This document shows positions 26,620-39,752 of a stretch of DNA of 64,000 bases, piece by piece. The notes below the pieces were generated by a model. That model was not told the DNA's origin, made no database searches, and worked only from the letters and a program-made list of their open reading frames with translations. The DNA comes from Nectonema munidae. Lineage: Eukaryota; Nematomorpha; Nectonematoida; Nectonematidae. Each line of letters starts with the position of its first letter. The first letter of the stretch is position 1. A program made the position numbers and the translations under genes. The stretch spans positions 1 through 64,000 of the forward strand of contig JAUIRK010000627.1 in NCBI GenBank assembly GCA_030549495.1. The letters run 5' to 3'.

Positions 26620-28409
26620 TAAAAAAATACAAAAATCCTGAAAAACCAAAATTGCAAAAACAATGATTACCAATCACAAATTTTTAGCACATGAAAACAC
26701 AGGCAAGATTTAATAATACTGTAAAATTTCAAATGAAATAAATTTTACTGTCTATATTTGCTACTAAACAAAATTCAAAAAGTATTTACATTTTTATATA
26801 TACACAGATTTTTTTTAGAATAATTTACCGTCTAACAAATTATTTTATGGATATATAATATAGTTTAAGTTAAATTTATTTTAATGTATAAAAGACTCAC
26901 TTTCTATATGTTAAAATAAATATACAATAAATTATTGAAAATAAAAACATTTAATCTTTAAAATATGCAATAAGTGTCAAATTTTAATTAGTAATTTGAT
27001 TCCTCATATAATATTTTAGTCACACTTGTCAAAATAATTATTTTTAAAGGTGTTATTCCAATTTTTATATTTAAAAATTCAAAAAAACAAAATGAATCCA
27101 CAAAACAACAACTGTTTCAGTAAAACGTTGAATATGATCAGGTCATTAGATTCATAATAAAAATTGTGGCCAAAAAATTGATAATATTTGTTATATTAAA
27201 ATTTTTTAGCATAAAAATTAGATGGATAATATCTCTAAAAACACGTTGATTGAACTGGGAGTGATAAAACACTCTGTTATTAAATGCAATCAACTCTAAA
27301 AAATCTTTTTGTAAAGAAAATCGAACCACAAATTTCTGTTTATAAATAGTTTTTCTCAAGTTCTTAGTTTAGAGTTGAATTGTTATCAATTTTGTGTTAT
27401 TTGGTATCACATCTAAGGGAAAAAAATTATTTCAGACACGGTTACAATCCGAAATCGTAACAAGAGTCTCTGAATTGAGACCTTATGGTTCCATCACCGT
27501 GCCATCTACCGACAAACTACAATAGACTTCTAAATAGAAGCATTTGCATCCTTCCAATCAAAACTCTAATATCTATTACTTTTTTAAAATTCAGAAATAA
27601 AATTTAAGTCTTGTTGTTTTTCACATTTGTAAGTCTTGCTATTAAGAAGTATGGAGAATTATATAGATTTACTGTTGTGTATAAGCACGCATATATGCAT
27701 GCAATTATACCTATATTTTTAATTTGAATGATTTCAAAAATTATAATTACTGTTGTTCTAAAGGAAGTGGCCAACCTTTTATAGTGTACGCGCAAATTTA
27801 GTGTTTTCTGATGATGATTCTATAAATAAATTTTATATGTTTTTTTGGTCAACTTCTCATAGATAAAGATCATAGATAATTCTAAATAGAAAAATATTTC
27901 AAAAATTTAGTTTAATACTTTTAAATTTGGGTATGAAAATATCTTATTAAATATATTTTAAAGTACTTGAATTTGAAAAATAGAGAAGTAATTCATCTGC
28001 GCCATGAATATATAGAGTAATGAAAATATACAACTTACTTTGTATAGGATAACGAAGACTCTACTCATTCCCCGTCATTTTTATCCCCCAAACTAAGAAT
28101 GGGTTGGAGGCGGATTAACTTCGCTCACCCCCCCCCCCCCCGCTCAAAATTTTTTAAAATAATATTTCTAAAAGATCTTTTTTGTTTAGAAAGTATATGA
28201 TTACTGTTTTGTATACAATTATTTTTTTTGTAAAAAAACAGTTCATTAAAATTTCAATTTAATTTTCATTTAAAATTTCAATTTAAGAAGTAAAGATTAT
28301 TTCAAATATAAATAAAGAGATGATTTTGAGATGTAATAAAATAAAATTATATATCATATGTTATTGATTGATATTGTTTGAGGTGTTCACTATGTTTGTC
28401 AGCCTAAAT
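26620..28409. other. No gene; 66-bp repeat unit at 27046-27111
   Basis: The segment at 27046-27111 (AAAGGTGTTATTCCAATTTT onward) recurs in the same orientation at 30162-30227 with few differences. A C-run at 28131-28141 preceded by GGAGGCGGATTAAC looks like a lone transposon end. Otherwise nothing is seen. Confidence 0.5.
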
Positions 28410-28915
28410 CAGGGGTAGACAAACATTTTGATGAAAAGGCCGCATTTAAGAGTTTACTTCTGTGTCGCATAGTATAGTGTAACAAATATTTAAAATAATC
28501 AAGACTTTTTCGTTAATATGTATTTTTATTGATTCAAAAACTTTTAAGCATGAAGAAAAGTTTGATAATAATCAGAATTTTAGTTTTTATTGTAAATTTA
28601 TTTAAACATATGTAAGAAAATGTGATTTTAAAAAAAGTTTTTAAATTTTAAAAGTATTCTTTTTAAAATATATTTTGTGAGACTTTATTCTTCAAGAATT
28701 AACTCAACTACGAAAAAGTAAAAACAGGAGAAAAAAGAAATCCACTTTCGTCAAAACTCTTTTAACCAATCAATCCTGTGGTATGAATAGCTCTAATTTT
28801 TAATTGATCAATATTTTAGTCTCGTAAATAAACTTAGACTGTAACTTTATCTCAATCCGCTTAAAAATCGTTGTCAGGCCCATTTGGCCCGCAGGCCGTA
28901 GTTTGCCCAACTTTG
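28410..28915. mobile_element. hAT-type MITE or deletion derivative, 506 bp
   Basis: The left end is CAGGGGTAGACAAAC and the right end, reversed, is CAAAGTTGGGCAAAC, each followed by a GGCC-containing block. The flanks GCCTAAAT and ACCTAGAC share 5 of 8 bases, compatible with a decayed target duplication. There is no coding content. Confidence 0.65.
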
Positions 28916-29735
28916 ACCTAGACCATTTAAGATACTATATATTAAACAAGGTTAGTAAAATACATTTCGAGGTTATCTAGGTATAAAACAACCATCGTCT
29001 CTAAAAAAGATGTCCAATATTTAGTAGAAGAATGAACGTTATATATATAAGCTTTTAAATTCTTGGGAAAATATTAATCGGATCTGGGACCAATTGAAAA
29101 TGTAAAACTCTGGTCGTCTTATAAAAGTGGTCTGATGGAAATTTTTTACTGTCCCACTTTTCTTTTGAATGCAATTTTTTGCCCTCTTTTTCACTTTAAA
29201 GCATGCTTTTATGCTTTTCTACTTTGGGTGTTAAAAATGTAAACTTTAAGAATAAAAATTGAATTGAGATTTACTAAAATCAAAGTTAAAGGTAAACTCG
29301 TATCAAGATCAAAAATTATTTTTTACCTTTTTAAAATGTAAAATAAAAAAAATAGTTGTTTCAATCTTTTTTTTATTTAAGTAATATTTTACTATTCAGT
29401 TAGTCATAGGCATTATTTAAAAAAATTGATAATAATTTAAATTTAACATGAAACAAATAAAATATTTAAAAAACACTTTAAAAGAAAAAGGATGCATTTA
29501 GACTTTAGATGCAATTATATTATAAATGTATAAAGAAGGAAAATAAAATTGTAAATAATTATAAAAAAATGTATTGAAGAATTACTGAAAAATCCATGAA
29601 AAACAAAAAATTGTTTAAATGAGGATGTTATAGAAAGATAAATTAAACAATTTAACAAATATATTTAATCTTCTAATTTTTAATACAAACAGAAGTAATT
29701 TCAATAAAAAATTAGGATCAAGTAGAGACAATCCC
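28916..29735. other. No gene seen
   Basis: AT-rich sequence without recognisable features. Confidence 0.45.
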
Positions 29736-30020
29736 TCCCACGTAAACACTATAGTAAAGACAATTGCTCTCAAAATCAACGAAGTAAAGATGATACCAAC
29801 CTCTGTGATTAAGGAATAATTTAAAAATAAATTTGCATTAAAACTGATTTATTTAAGTCATTAAATTAAAAAATTTAATTTAATTAAAATTAAAAATTCT
29901 TTTTTTAATTAAGTTAAGATAATCGCTCTGTAAATACACAAAGTAAAGATGATTCTTCTGTAAATTCACCAAGAAAAGATTATTCCTCTGTAAATAAACC
30001 AAGTAAAGATGTTCCCCCTA
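29736..30020 (+). repeat. 30-bp minisatellite encoding a 10-residue repeat, two blocks
   Basis: Three units of exactly 30 bp occupy 29931-30020, built on GTAAATNCACCAAGTAAAGA followed by TGATTCNTCT. Read from 29930 they translate as VNTQSKDDSS, VNSPRKDYSS, VNKPSKDVPPK and a stop. A second block at 29736-29805 reads SKDNCSQNQR then SKDDTNLC, again with a 10-residue period, but an AT-rich 125-bp stretch separates the blocks. The multiple-of-three period and the shared SKDD core suggest a relic of a coding repeat. No start or larger frame is present. Confidence 0.55.
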
Positions 30021-30161
30021 AATAAGACGGATTATCTTTACTAGATCGTATATAAATATTAAAATTTACTTTTCCGCTCATTAAAGAAAGCTAAAAAAGT
30101 TATAATATAAAAAAAATATATATTTTTTTAAAAAAGAAATATTTCTCGTTTAAATAAACGT

Positions 30162-30227
30162 AAAGGTGTTATTCCAATTTTTATATTTAAAAAATGCAAA
30201 AAAACAAAATTAATCCACAAATCAACA
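30162..30227 (+). repeat. Second copy of the 66-bp repeat at 27.05 kb
   Basis: TAAAGGTGTTATTCCAATTT and the following AT-rich bases repeat the unit at 27046-27111, same strand, with about one difference per ten bases. It lies just left of a SINE; the 27-kb copy has no SINE beside it. Confidence 0.7.
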
Positions 30228-30244
30228 TAAATATAAATCGAGTT

Positions 30245-30395
30245 TTATGTTACTGTGGGGTTGTTTTCATCGAGAAGACACAATTGTGGCGCTTGTATCG
30301 AACTATGAAGAATGGAAGCTTGATGCGGAATCGAACCTAAGACCTTGAGTTATCAAAACCCAGTATCTAAACAACATTACTCACGCCCCCTTTTC
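30245..30395 (-). mobile_element. tRNA-derived SINE, copy 1
   Basis: Read on the minus strand it opens GGGGGCGTGAGTAATGTTG (A-box region) and has the B-box GGTTCGATTCCGC about 50 bp later. It then runs through a body ending near CTTCTCGATGAAAACAACCC. The same unit occurs at 47063-47212 and, cut by the window edge, at 63940-64000. The polymerase III A- and B-box spacing is normal for a tRNA-derived SINE. Confidence 0.75.
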
Positions 30396-32638
30396 AGATA
30401 AAAATTAAGTACCATTTAAATTCAGCTTTACCAAGAGAAAAGCTTATTTTTGGATTAGTAAAGGATAGCTTTACTAACTTTTTAGTTACGGTTACTAATT
30501 TTGTTATTTTCATAGGTATAGTATTTGAATCAATAACAAACACAGTATGCACTGATGAAGTAGAATTTTTCTGGAGTTTTTATGTTGCTGACACAATTTT
30601 AATATAATGGCAACTATTTTTATTTATTTACAACTATATGCAGATATAATTAATTTACATATTTTTCGAGAGTAATAATAATAACTAATAAAAGTGTAAA
30701 AATTTCAGTAAATAAAAGGACTCAAACCAAACAGTTGTTTAAAATAAGATGGCGTTAAATCTAAAAGCATATAATTTCAAATAATGAGTTTTCACGAAGT
30801 TTTTTCCAGGCCGTTTTTTGGCTATATCCTAAGTAAAAGACCTTAGAGAAAAAAGTATTATAAATATTGCTTATTTAATAATTATGTTTTGTCACTTTTC
30901 AAATTTATTTTTATATTTATCTTAACTTATTGGTGTAGTTTATTAGATAGCTTTTTATTAATTTTATTAGCAAAAGTTAAAAACAATAATTAATAATTGG
31001 GCTTAATTCTTTACAAAGTTTGCTGATCGTCGAAACTTTTTACTTTCAAATAGTAATAGTGAATTTTTGCATTGGTGTGTGTAAATAATTTTTTTACTAA
31101 TTTAATCAGTAACACTTTGGCGTTAGGAAACCTCACTAATTTTTTAGTTAAAATTTGGACAAGAGTGTCTACAAAATTAGTTGGTAAGAAAGTAAGGTTA
31201 CATAATTCTTTTTTAAAACTATATACCTCTTCAAAGACTACTACATTGACCATTTAAAAACCAGGCCTATAAAACATTTTTTAAAGGAGTATGAATATTC
31301 TCCTAAAAACTTGTTAGATATGATTTTTTAATAAAAGCAACTTATGCATGCATACATCACCAATTTGATTGACACTTACACACATTTTAGATCGAATTGG
31401 CCAAATAATAATTTAAAACAAAAACATACATAATTTGTTTTTTTGAAAATATCAAATTTGGAAAATAATTTTATATATTCTTACTCCCTGATTGGGAAAA
31501 TAACTCTTAAAATGAACTCATCATCGTCAATTTAGCATAAAAATTGTATTATATTTAAAATATGTAAGAATGTTTTTGGAGATCATTTTGAGGCATACAT
31601 CACTTATTCGATAGATTTTAATTGAAATGTGAATGAATAATTTTGAATAAAATTTTTAAACATCAAACGCAATTGGAGAGAAATTTTCAAGCCTAAATGC
31701 CAAAACTGAGCCCAGAAATGAAATCAGCATGGTGGATTTAGTATAAAAAATTTATTTTATTAAAAATTTAATTGATTCTCTTCGTAACCAATGTTATCAT
31801 CATTCAAACTATTTATTGATTGCCATTTGCTACAAAGTTGCCAGGTTTATTAAAAAATATGTGTATATAAATGTTATATTTTCCAATTTATATGATTCTA
31901 AATCTATTTTTCCTGAGTGTACTCAAATTAAATATAAAATATTGTTAAAAAAATGATATTTGATTTTGATTGACAGTTTTGACATGAAAGGGTCATTCAA
32001 CTACTATTAAAATAATATCAAAGGATGCGACTAGTGATTTTAAGGAAATTTACGAAATTTCAAAGAATATAATTAGCCAATGTTAAGCAATACATGCTAT
32101 AAGCGACCGAGGGAGGAGAATAAATATTCATTGATATAGTAATAATAATAAACCACTCTTAAAATTATTTGCATTGACAAATGTGTTCTCTTCAAACAGG
32201 TGTCGACATTATGACCTTCGACCTTCTGTCTGCCTAAATAAGGACCTTTGACAGTTTGTTTGAAATGGTATAGCCCACAATTTGTAATAACATAAAATGT
32301 AGAAATTTATCTCTCTTTATTTGTTGTGCAGGGCAATTAAGCCGGATAGAAGTTCTTCTCTCCTACTCTCTTCTATATATAGTTAAAGAGAGTTAATAAT
32401 AATTTTAATTATCTAGTTTATATAAAGCCTGACTTTTAAATATTCTTGGTTTCTGCTTACACTAACTCAGCCTTGTTTTCGAATTTAGAGTATTTCGACC
32501 TTTAAATTGGATTAAAAGGACTCCCAGATCCCATTTGCTCTATATGGTTATAAAACTAAAAGGAATTTATACAAAAACTAAAAGCACTATTCTTCCTAAA
32601 CAATTTCTTTACGTGTCTTATCCATGTACGCTACTATT
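30396..32638. other. No supported gene
   Basis: AT-rich sequence. At 31011-31253 both strands are open for 60-80 codons, which argues composition rather than a gene. A weak match to 5.86-5.99 kb lies at 31.58-31.76 kb. Confidence 0.4.
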
Positions 32639-33292
32639 CACTGCCGGATTTAAAGGGGGTGGAACTAGGCGTACGCCCCCCTCCCCTAAAATTGCATTGC
32701 CAATTGCTTGAAAATTTTTCTTGATCTAATTCTTTTCGTAGAACTCAAATATTATGATGGCTTCTGCAACTCGTTTTTTAGATTCAATCTTTCTCTAAGG
32801 TGAGAAGCACTAAAAAGTTTTTTATGTTTCAATCGTAGTTAAATTTGACACTTATTACTTTTATATTATCTAATTTTTTTTTGTAACACATCAAGTTTTA
32901 CCACATCAATTCACTTCGCAGTTCAATGAATGAGGATCGTTTTAATGCTCTCATTCTTCTTTTTGTTCACAGAGATATTCGATTGGATATTGACACCATT
33001 ATTGCTATGTATGCTAAAAAGAGTCGTTGACGGATGAGGCTCCTTATTCCTCTTAGTTCTTAATCTAGTTACTTTATTATAATAAACTTAAAATTTTTTG
33101 ATATATTATTATGATACTCTAAGTTTCATTATAAAAAGTCTATTTTCACTTTTTATTAAACTATTACCCAAAATAAGATAAAAATATCTTAAAAATTTTG
33201 ATAAAGCTTAAATTTATATGCTTCAAATTTGGGTTCTAGTTTAGTAAAATCCGCCCCTCCCCCTATAATGCCAATTTCTAGATCCGCCCCTG
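32639..33292 (+). mobile_element. Internally deleted hAT (ZMYM/TTF-type) element, 654 bp
   Basis: The ends are CACTGCCGGATTTA on the left and CAGGGGCGGATCTA on the right (reversed), each with an adjoining G- or C-rich run. The flanks CTACTATT and CTATTTAT match at 5 of 8. On the plus strand near 32.93-33.03 kb a remnant of the transposase C-terminus is readable (ALILLFVHRDIRLDIDTIIA then YAKKSR), the usual tail of ZMYM1-like hAT transposases. It is therefore a deletion derivative, not a random MITE. Confidence 0.7.
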
Positions 33293-36200
33293 CTATTTAT
33301 AATGATATTTTACTCCTAATTCATAACAGGTAGCGAAAGAAGTCGTAACCAAATTACTAAGGTTCCATTGTAATTTTAAAGCTATCTTTACAAAATTGAA
33401 TATTGCTTCTTTAATAATAAAAAATGTCAAAAAATAAGAGTTTTATAATTATTACCAACCAAAGAAGATTCTAAATTATAATGATAGTAGAGATGAAACA
33501 AGAGATTTTAACGTATAATATCCCTTAAAGCAATTACATTTTATAAAAAGTTAAGCAATCATTTTTTGATGTTCTATTTTCTCAAATTAATAACATCCCA
33601 CTCTACTGATTACCCAATTTATAAAGAATGGGCTTTGATCAAATTGTGTGTACTTGAAACAAACACTGAATGAAAAATGCTTAACTGTGTGGTATGAAAA
33701 ATATTGAATTTGAATGTTCAATTTTTTCATAGTTTAAGTTTTATTTGTTTTTTGATGCAAAATTAAAGGTGATAAATTTATTTATTTTTATCTATAGTGA
33801 CCTATTTTTTAATTATATGAATTAATTCGGGAAATTCAATATATTGATAAATAACATTTGAATAATAAAATTTTACCTCCTTTAAAGTATAAATAGTACA
33901 TCGTTATTAATTGATGCCTTTTTATTTTCATAACATGTAAAATAATATTTAAAAATAAGTAATGTAAGTAATTTATTGAAAGCTAAAATACAAAGAATCA
34001 AATACAAAAAAATGAAATATTTACTAAAGTGCATTGCAAATAATTTTGGAGAAGTCACAGTTTTCTCGAATTGTCTAGATTTTACAGTTATTTGGGGATT
34101 TTAAAGAATCTCAGTTTTTAAAGGGGATACGGGAGTTTGATAAAATTTAGCTCTAAATAGGATTATTGATTTCTTTTTTTAATATAAAAATTCGTCTTTT
34201 ACTTTCAAAATATTTTTCAAATTTTAAGTATTTTTGTAATAAATACACAGTTTTGTTATTGTATTTTTTCAACCTCATTCTTGTCTTGGTTTGATGATGT
34301 AAAAAATTTGTTAACCTTATGAACAATAGAACAAACATTAGAAATGTTCAAAGAGCAAATTGAATACCACTAAAAATTTGGATAAACTTTTTAAAAATTT
34401 TCTTTAGTAATATAAGTTTTAGATAAATTTTTATGTAGAATGTATTAGTTTATAGAATTTGATCATTTCTACTGGAAATTCAGGGTGTAACGATACAGTT
34501 TAAGGATTTTTTCTTGACAGAAAAATACAAAATCAGAATATCCGACATTTTAATAATATAATTCTAATAGATTTAGTAGATCTTTAGTAGATTTGATCTG
34601 AAGAAGATCATGTATGTCGAAAATTTGTTCAATAAAAGTTTTACTGTTCTCTAGTTATTTTCCTTATATATTCCTGACTTCCCAATAACATTTTTTTTCC
34701 ATTTCCCAAAAGTGATAATCTTAATCAATTGTTCTCGACATGGGTGATCTTTTGACATTTGTAGAAGGGCGCTGTGCAAATGTTCAAATAACACCTCTAT
34801 TAACATTGTAATCTCATCTGAAACGCAAGCCTTTTTGAATACTTCATATACCAAGATTAAAAAATACCAAAAATAGAATACCATTTAAAAATTTTAAATA
34901 AATTTTTCCACGTGGATGGGGGGGATGAGTTACTTAAAAATATGGGATATGCCTTTATCTTCAAAATTATGAAAATTATATTCATTTTATATTTTTTGCA
35001 TGCATTTTTTAGTTATGAAATAAAAGACACTAAGGCTCTAGCTACGAGCTACGATTCTACATTCGCAAGCTCAGGTGTTCGCGAGGATTTTTCAAACTAA
35101 ATTTTAAAAACGCACTAATTTCAGTCATCTGGGATAGTCGACAGAGAGCAATAGAGGTAGAAAGTGTCAATCCCGTTAATTGATAGAAGTTAATTCCATA
35201 AACAACATAAAAAGATATTTGAATATTTAAGTGTTCAGTTTTTAATGTGGTGTTGATCAGTTTAGATGCTTAGTGCAACTCATAGATATTTTATCGTAAC
35301 GCTGTAATTCACTCTTGAAGATAAGGTAAAAGTGCTTGAAGTTTTAAAATAGCTGTTGCTCGTCAGTTTGGTATCAATAAAAGCACGAATCGATCGATTC
35401 AATGTTGTGAGAAAGCGATTAGAGGTTAGAGGATAGAGTGCTGCTACAAGTGTGAGTCCGCTTCTTGGGTTAAAATTAAATTAGCGTGATCTTTGTGGAT
35501 TTGTGACCCAATTGGGAAGCTGCCATCTTTTCCAAATTACTGTATGCATGATTTTCAAAACTTTTTCAGATGGTAAACCTCTTTGGTTCAGAAAGATTTT
35601 GGAAAACTCTACATTATTTATATGGTCAATCATACTGTAATTAATTTTTCCTTATATAATATTTTATAGGCTATGGAAGCCTGATAGTGTAGGCCTAAAA
35701 GATAAACGTTTAAACTTATGTAATAGAACAAGTTATATTAGTTGACAACCTTTTTTTAGAAATTATTTACTAACTATGAGAATGTATTTATTGAAATGTT
35801 ATGCTCTTAACTTTTTCTCTCAACCCCAATCACTTTTTAGTATAAGCGCTCCGATGCGGAGAACTCACTTTATGAACTCCTGCTCTATGAGAATAAACTC
35901 ACCAATTAAATAAAATATACCTGCTTTTCCTGGATGTTGCACGTAATTATAATACTCTCTATTAAATTTTTTTATACATATTTTAATAGCATACAATATT
36001 ATCGTGAAATAAGATCATGCAATTATGAAGGGGAGATTAAGTGAATCAAACAGCAATATGGCATTGTGTGTATGATAACTGGAAAGGGGAAGGGGGTATG
36101 ATCTCGGAACCGATGCCCCTCCGATATTGGGGGTTTGCTGTATTTTTTGTTAAATTTATGACGGTGTTATTTTGAAATTATTTGATATAAAGAGGGTTTG

Positions 36201-36534
36201 AGAAGAAAATGTGTTAGAAACAGTCATCAAATAATTAAAATGTATATAATTATTTTTTCAATTACAAAAAGATTTGCATTGGTTTTATCATATATTTTGT
36301 GAAAACGGATATTGTAATAGAGATTACCTGGAACTTGTCTGGCTAATAAAATAAAATCAGGATTTGATTAAGTAAATATATAATGATAAAAGTTGGATGT
36401 GAATTGGGCAAAATTTTCCCATATCACATCAGGTAATATTTAATCAAATTTACATTAATATAGCTTTTTTCATTGAAATTAAGAAGGTCTGAGTAGAGAA
36501 TTTTGTCTATAAAATGACTTTGATTCCCTTTGGT
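33293..36534. other. No gene seen; one hammerhead-like motif near 34600-34650
   Basis: About 3.2 kb of AT-rich sequence. CTGAAGAAGATC...GTCGAAA followed by AATAAAAG at 34600-34640 resembles the arms of the foldback element at 44.2-44.5 kb. The minus-strand frame at 34651-34884 has no recognisable family. Confidence 0.4.
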
Positions 36535-37245
36535 TTGGGGTGGGATTCAGCTGGTTCGCACCTGTTCGTTAGAACCGTCTCATGGAATTTTGTAAGTTCG
36601 GCGAACCGACTAGTCGCTGTCAGTAGTCTTCTGCCTCTCATCCAAAAAGAACCGGACCGTTGGGACGGTAGGTTTTGTTAGTGATTTAGTGCCTAGTTTA
36701 TTTATACTAGTGGTGACCAAGTTTGTTACCATGTGTATCGTGCTTGTTTTCTCTGTACATTTGTGTTATTAAACGGTTAATGACCAACGTATCCTATATA
36801 ATACCTAGATTTTGACTATCATTTACGTTCAAGTTATCATATATGATGCGCTTGATAAAAAGACAGATTTTATTAAACAAAATTCTTATTTCAGGATATT
36901 TTCTCTCTTAAAATAATAATTATCGAAGATACTGTGAATATAACATTTGAAGCATCAGTGGTGTCTTTTTAAGAGTTAAGTCATTAGTCTTTAGTCTAAA
37001 AATGTTAAATCTTTAAAATTTGATGTTTATTCATAGCAAAAAACAATAAAGTATCGAATAACCTAAAACATATATTTTTTATTGCTAAGATTTAGTTATT
37101 TAAAAATATTAGAGGACAATTATAAAGATATAAGATTTAAAAATATATATATTTGGAAATAATCAAAATTGATCAGTTTATTTGCTGATAAATTTGACTT
37201 TTTTGTAACAGAACCGGCTGACAAAAAATTTGAATCCCACTACTG
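36535..37245. mobile_element. hAT-type MITE, about 0.7 kb
   Basis: The right end, reversed, begins CAGTAGTGGGATTCAAATTT and then GTCAGCCGGTTCTG. The left end reads TTGGGGTGGGATTCAGCTGG then TTCGCACC. The GTGGGATTCA and GGTTC blocks are shared in the same order. The left terminus has decayed and no clear target duplication remains. There is no coding content. Confidence 0.6.
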
Positions 37246-37404
37246 AAGTAAAGTAATATGGAAAGTCTACTCACAAGTCAAAGAAGTCTTTAATGATATA
37301 AACAAGATATAAATTTGAAAAAATTCAAAATTATTGGTGGAGCGAAAGGTAGTCAGTGGCATATCAAGCGAAAACGCTAGTTCAAATTCTGATGTCATCT
37401 AGCC

Positions 37405-38100
37405 CAGTGTTCCTCAGACTATGGGGCGCGCCCCACTAGGTGGCATAAGGTAAACTCAATATGTAATTGAAAAAAAGATACAATAAATAGGTAGATATTT
37501 TTTTCAAAGTATTAAAAAAAGTTCTTTTCTCGTTTAGTACATTAATTTTCCATAATATCCCCAAAAAGTTCATTCATATAACTTTCTACTAAAAAATTGA
37601 TATGTTTGTTTAATTTTAAAAATATTATCTGAGAAATTTGATTCCTTTTTCAAAGAAATATTTTTGCGAAACAGAATTTTAACACTTATTGAGATATAAA
37701 CCAAGCAACAAAATTGATTAGAAGTCCAAAGTGATAGGTCTTCTTTAAAACCTAAAGTTAAGGAACTTCTAAGATTCTTCCCCCGCATAAATAGTAACAA
37801 TCAGTTTTCAATATTTTTACAAAACGATATGGCCAAATCTACATAAGATATTTTTTTTAAAATAAGTTAAGTGAGGTTTTTTAAATAAGGAGCATAGAGA
37901 AAAAAAGTTTGGAAATTTCCCTCATCGAGACGATATTTTGAAATAAATGTACATTTTTGTCTATAAAGCTCGAACAAATAAGAAAAGGGAACTAATATAT
38001 GTAGAAACTTACCACCGGCTATTAAACCTTCGAGCACTAAAAAATGGATTGAGAAGAATGTTATATTCACATATTTTTATCTTTGTTTAATTTTTTGCTA
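37405..38100 (-). mobile_element. Truncated hAT (Charlie-like) fragment
   Basis: A clear terminus CAGTGTTCCTCAGACTATGG with the adjoining GGGCGCGCCCCA palindrome begins at 37405. The minus-strand sequence behind it (37.57-38.07 kb) gives pieces such as GGKFLHILV and FELYRQKCTFIS that resemble the C-terminal half of ZBED5-type transposases, though weakly. I found no second end, so the copy is truncated or its end has decayed. Confidence 0.5.
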
Positions 38101-38429
38101 ATGGAAACGTTAAAAACATTTTATATATATATTGGTGTTAGCATATAGTATATGGATGCAGATGATAATTCCACATTCAAAAGAATCTAAAAATTTAAAC
38201 TACAATTGCAGCGTTTAATATTATAAAAACTTATTTAGATATCTTTATTTTTGTTTCATACTAAAAGAATAAGTAAAAAAATTATATTTGCGAAAAAAAA
38301 TTAAGTTTCCAAGTTAAATAAAACATTTTCTTAGTTGAGAAGATATCTACAATTTGAAAAATCGAAAAGGGCATAAAAATTAACATATAATTCAATTATT
38401 ATTAGACTTTTTTATAATCAACTCCATTT

Positions 38430-38665
38430 TCTCAATCAGCCTGCAGGTTGCTAAAGTTGGAGTACCTTTTCAGGACTCAAGTTATTTAAGTGGTTCGTTG
38501 GATATCAAAGCACTTTCAGGCGTAAGGCATGCTCGTATTATGCTTAGGATGGCTAATCACAGTTTTAAAAATTTTGCATTTAAGAGCGGCAGCTTTGGGG
38601 ATCGAACCCGTAACCTTCAACTGTTAAGTTGAGAGGTACACCCTAAGAAACATTGAGGCTCGCTT
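38430..38665 (-). mobile_element. tRNA-derived SINE of a second type
   Basis: On the minus strand a tRNA-like head contains CTTAGGGTGTACCTCTC, an anticodon-type hairpin TCAACTTAACAGTTGA and the B-box GGGTTCGATCCCC. It is followed by a body of about 150 bp up to the Pst-like CCTGCAGG near 38443. The hairpin plus perfect B-box make a tRNA origin likely. The body does not match the SINE at 30.2 and 47.1 kb. Confidence 0.6.
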
Positions 38666-39750
38666 AGATGGTTTCTTAGCATTTTTTTATTATTTAATAA
38701 TTTTTAAAATAAATTATAATTTTTATTAAATTATAATGAGGCGTATTTCTTCTGAAAAGGAGAAATGGGGGTGAAGTTTGCAATGTCAAAATATTAGGAA
38801 TAGATCCATATGATGTTAAATTTACTTACCATCAATATTAAACTCTAAAATAAAAATTTTATTTATATAAAGAAATCATTAATAATTTTCAACTACTGTG
38901 ATCCTTGTTTTTACTTTTAGTAAATCAATTTTAAAGTCACGTAGTCTGTAAAAAAACCCGAGAAAATAAAAAATTCACAACGTTCAGGGAAAGGAGGGCA
39001 GTTTATCTTTTGAGTATAAACTTTTTCTTTATTGTTAATAGATATTTGTTGGGGAAATGATATTTTCTTTTCATGTCTAATTCTCGAACTTTTTTTTTGT
39101 TTATTTTCTTAATGTTATAATCCATTTTAAATGTTTGGAAAAATAGTTAATATTCAAAACATAATACATATATATTTACGTTTCGCCAATACACTTTCAT
39201 TTTTTAGAAGATAAAATGTGTTATGAGTGTATTTTGGTTCTAGGACAATTGAATCTAGTAAATTGCCCATGGACAACTGCCCACGGTATTATTTATTTAA
39301 AAATATGATTATTAAAAAAAAATATTTTAGCTATTGAAAAATGACTGAAAAAAGTGTTTAATTAATAATAAAATACATGAAAAATATTTAAAAACAAGAA
39401 AAAAATAATAAACTGTAATTTCAAATTTTGAGCTATACAATTTAATCATAACATTGTCTAACAATTAAAAAAAACGGAAAAAAAACGGAAAAGAAACTAT
39501 CATTTTCTAAGAGTATTCTTTACGTAGATCACGAATAGCAAACTTATTTTTTTCTAAAAAATAAAAGTAGGAGACTGTCCAGTTTTTCGTAAATAGCAAA
39601 GCATGCATTGTCTATCTAAACGGTATGGAAGTTTTTTGCTTACTTTAAATGCATTTTCATTTTTATATTCTTATTCATTTTTTTGTTGCTTTTACGTTTA
39701 TTTTAATTTTTCAGATTACTAAGTGTTTTTTGTAAAAGTAGGAATATTTA
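38666..39750. other. No gene seen
   Basis: AT-rich sequence without recognisable features. Confidence 0.45.
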
Positions 39751-39752
39751 AA

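Noticed and set aside
29930-30020. CRISPR-like array
   Set aside because: Units abut without unique spacers and the DNA is eukaryotic; it is a minisatellite.
31011-31257. Overlapping open frames on both strands
   Set aside because: Mirror-image openness in AT-rich DNA is explained by composition; neither product resembles a family I know.
34651-34884. 77-codon minus-strand frame starting with a hydrophobic stretch
   Set aside because: Could mimic a signal peptide, but there is no mature domain, splice site or known family.
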